The notes beneath the pieces are model-generated. The model searched no databases. It was given only the letters and a program-made list of their open reading frames with translations, and had not been told where the DNA came from. A stretch of DNA of 64,000 nucleotides from Limnohabitans sp. 63ED37-2 (GTDB lineage Bacteria; Pseudomonadota; Gammaproteobacteria; Burkholderiales; Burkholderiaceae_C), in the NCBI RefSeq assembly GCF_001412535.1, contig NZ_CP011774.1:1607501-1671500 (forward strand). Direction: 5' to 3'. This document shows, in pieces, positions 62,980 to 64,000 of the stretch. The position numbers were made by a program, and so were the translations under genes. The stretch's first letter is position 1, and every line of letters starts with the position of its first letter.

Positions 62980-63795
62980 ATGATCATCGAACCTCTGCTG
63001 TTGGCCGAATTGGCCGTTTTGGGCCTGTGCACGGGCTTTTTGGCGGGCCTGTTGGGCATTGGCGGCGGGATGATCATGGTGCCCTTCTTGACTTACCTGC
63101 TGGGTGCCCGTGGCGTCAGCCCCGACCTGGCCGTCAAGATGGCCATTGCCACCTCCATGGCCACCATCATCTTCACCAGCGTCTCCAGCGTGCGTGCCCA
63201 CCACAAGAAGAAAGCCGTGCGCTGGGATCTGGTCAAGGGCCTGGCCCCGGGCATCGTGATCGGCAGCCTGATCGGCAGCTTGGGTATTTTTGCGTTTGCC
63301 AAAGGCACGTACCTGGCTTTGTTCTTTGCGCTGTTTGTGAGCTTTTCGGCCACTCAAATGTTTCTGGACAAAAAACCTGCGCCTTCGCGCCAGGTGCCCG
63401 GTTTTCAGGGTTTGCTCGGAGCAGGCAGCCTGATTGGTTTGCTCTCGGGCCTGGTGGGTGCGGGCGGTGGCTTCATCAGCGTGCCTTTCATGGCCTGGTG
63501 CAATGTGGCCATCCACAACGCGGTGGCCACCAGCGCCGCCTTGGGCTTTCCGATTGCCTTGGCCAACGTGGCCGGCTACATCGTGAGCGGCCAAAACGTG
63601 CAAGACCTGCCAGCCTACAGTTTTGGTTACTTGTGGTTGCCCGCTTTGGTGGTGATTGCGGTGTGCAGCGTACTGATGGCCCCCATTGGTGCGTCAACCG
63701 CCCATAAGCTGCCCGTCAAGCAACTCAAACGTGTGTTTGCCAGCGTGCTGTACCTGCTGGCCGCTTACATGCTCTACAAAGGTCTGGTGGCCTGA
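62980..63795 (+). CDS. Sulfite exporter TauE/SafE family permease
   Basis: 271 aa integral membrane protein with about eight helices. The duplicated family motif is visible: FLAGLLGIGGGMIMVPFLTY in the first half and LLSGLVGAGGGFISVPFMAW in the second. The family exports sulfite or organosulfonates, but the substrate here is unknown. It has no close operon partner; it follows the 6S RNA gene by about 20 bases. Confidence 0.92.
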   Translation: MIIEPLLLAELAVLGLCTGFLAGLLGIGGGMIMVPFLTYLLGARGVSPDLAVKMAIATSMATIIFTSVSSVRAHHKKKAVRWDLVKGLAPGIVIGSLIGSLGIFAFAKGTYLALFFALFVSFSATQMFLDKKPAPSRQVPGFQGLLGAGSLIGLLSGLVGAGGGFISVPFMAWCNVAIHNAVATSAALGFPIALANVAGYIVSGQNVQDLPAYSFGYLWLPALVVIAVCSVLMAPIGASTAHKLPVKQLKRVFASVLYLLAAYMLYKGLVA

Positions 63796-63819
63796 TCAAC
63801 GGCCCCTTGGATATCACCT

Positions 63820-63836
63820 CCGGTCAACTTGACCGG
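63820..63836. repeat. Perfect inverted repeat between convergent genes
   Basis: CCGGTCAACTTGACCGG, a seven-base stem with a three-base loop, in the 62-bp gap between the TauE/SafE gene and the convergent gene. There is no T run, so it is at best a weak terminator. Confidence 0.5.
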
Positions 63837-63857
63837 TCGTTCGACTCGTCTAGTTTT

Positions 63858-64000
63858 CAGGGAGTCACGCACCAAGGCGCCTGGTCATGCACCAAGCCCA
63901 TCCACAGGGCCCAGGCCGAGACCGACGCCAGCGCCAAGCCTGCAACACGCATGCCCCAAGCCCCATCGCCCAATGTCTGCATTCGCAAAAACAGCCATGG
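63858..64000 (-). CDS. C-terminal end of a leftward gene cut by the window edge
   Basis: 47 codons are visible ahead of a TGA at 63860-63858. They read hydrophobic, with LFLRMQTLGDGAWGMRVAGL, then ALASVSAWALWMGLV and the end HDQAPWCVTP. This looks like the last membrane helix and tail of a membrane protein, possibly another TauE/SafE-like or cytochrome-biogenesis-type protein, but the family cannot be fixed from this fragment. Confidence 0.6.

Noticed and set aside
62838..63707. 289-codon plus-strand frame crossing the 6S RNA and permease region
   Set aside because: Overlaps the 6S RNA and the TauE/SafE permease in another frame; no domain seen.

Overview
This window is a dense stretch of housekeeping chromosome from a betaproteobacterium, most likely Burkholderiales and probably the family Comamonadaceae. 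Three things point there. The gene order is that of the group: carA-carB-greA, yhbY/rlmE-ftsH-folP-glmM, rpsB-tsf-pyrH-frr-cdsA-dxr-bamA-skp-lpxD-fabZ-lpxA-lpxB-rnhB, and ribE-ribBA-ribH-nusB-aminotransferase-ybgC-tolQRA. A PhaR-type polyhydroxyalkanoate regulator is present. A DUF3348/DUF802/DUF2894 cluster, typical of this lineage, is also present. I see no insertion sequence, prophage, integrase or CRISPR array.

Layout. 1-4.1 kb: 3'-truncated ppsA, divergent ppsR, then convergent glmM. 4.2-13.4 kb: folP, ftsH, rlmE, divergent yhbY, greA and carAB. 13.6-26.7 kb: one long leftward run with ribosomal, nucleotide, isoprenoid, phospholipid, outer-membrane and lipid A genes (rpsB to an RNA methyltransferase). 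The usual uppS and rseP are missing from this run. 26.9-34.4 kb: amidase, nnr, rnr, tRNA-Leu(CAG), rimO and phaR. 34.6-41.1 kb: riboflavin genes, nusB, an aminotransferase and ybgC-tolQRA, without tolB-pal-cpoB. tolA has an apparent frameshift at a C7 tract. 41.3-50.9 kb: an orphan secreted protein, dnaE, a DUF599 membrane protein, a pirin/flavodoxin pair facing a LysR regulator, an FAD oxidoreductase and gluQ.

51.0-55.3 kb holds the most interesting locus. It is a tightly coupled four-gene operon (DUF3348, DUF802, OmpA/MotB-like, DUF2894). Its second and third products look like a MotA/TolQ-type channel with a very long cytoplasmic tail and a MotB-like peptidoglycan-binding partner that keeps the membrane aspartate. 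This is the architecture of an ion-driven stator such as ZorAB or MotAB, but no flagellar or known defence effector genes lie nearby. Its function is unknown.

55.3-62.0 kb is a cobalamin-uptake operon behind a cobalamin riboswitch: btuB, a substrate-binding protein without a signal peptide, btuF, btuC, btuD, and a TauD-type dioxygenase as last gene. 62.1-64.0 kb: a ZapB-like protein, zapA, 6S RNA, a TauE/SafE permease, and the end of a further leftward gene cut by the window edge.

All assignments come from reading the translations and DNA by eye. No database search was run. Start codons were moved from the longest open frame wherever a family N-terminus or ribosome-binding site argued for it.
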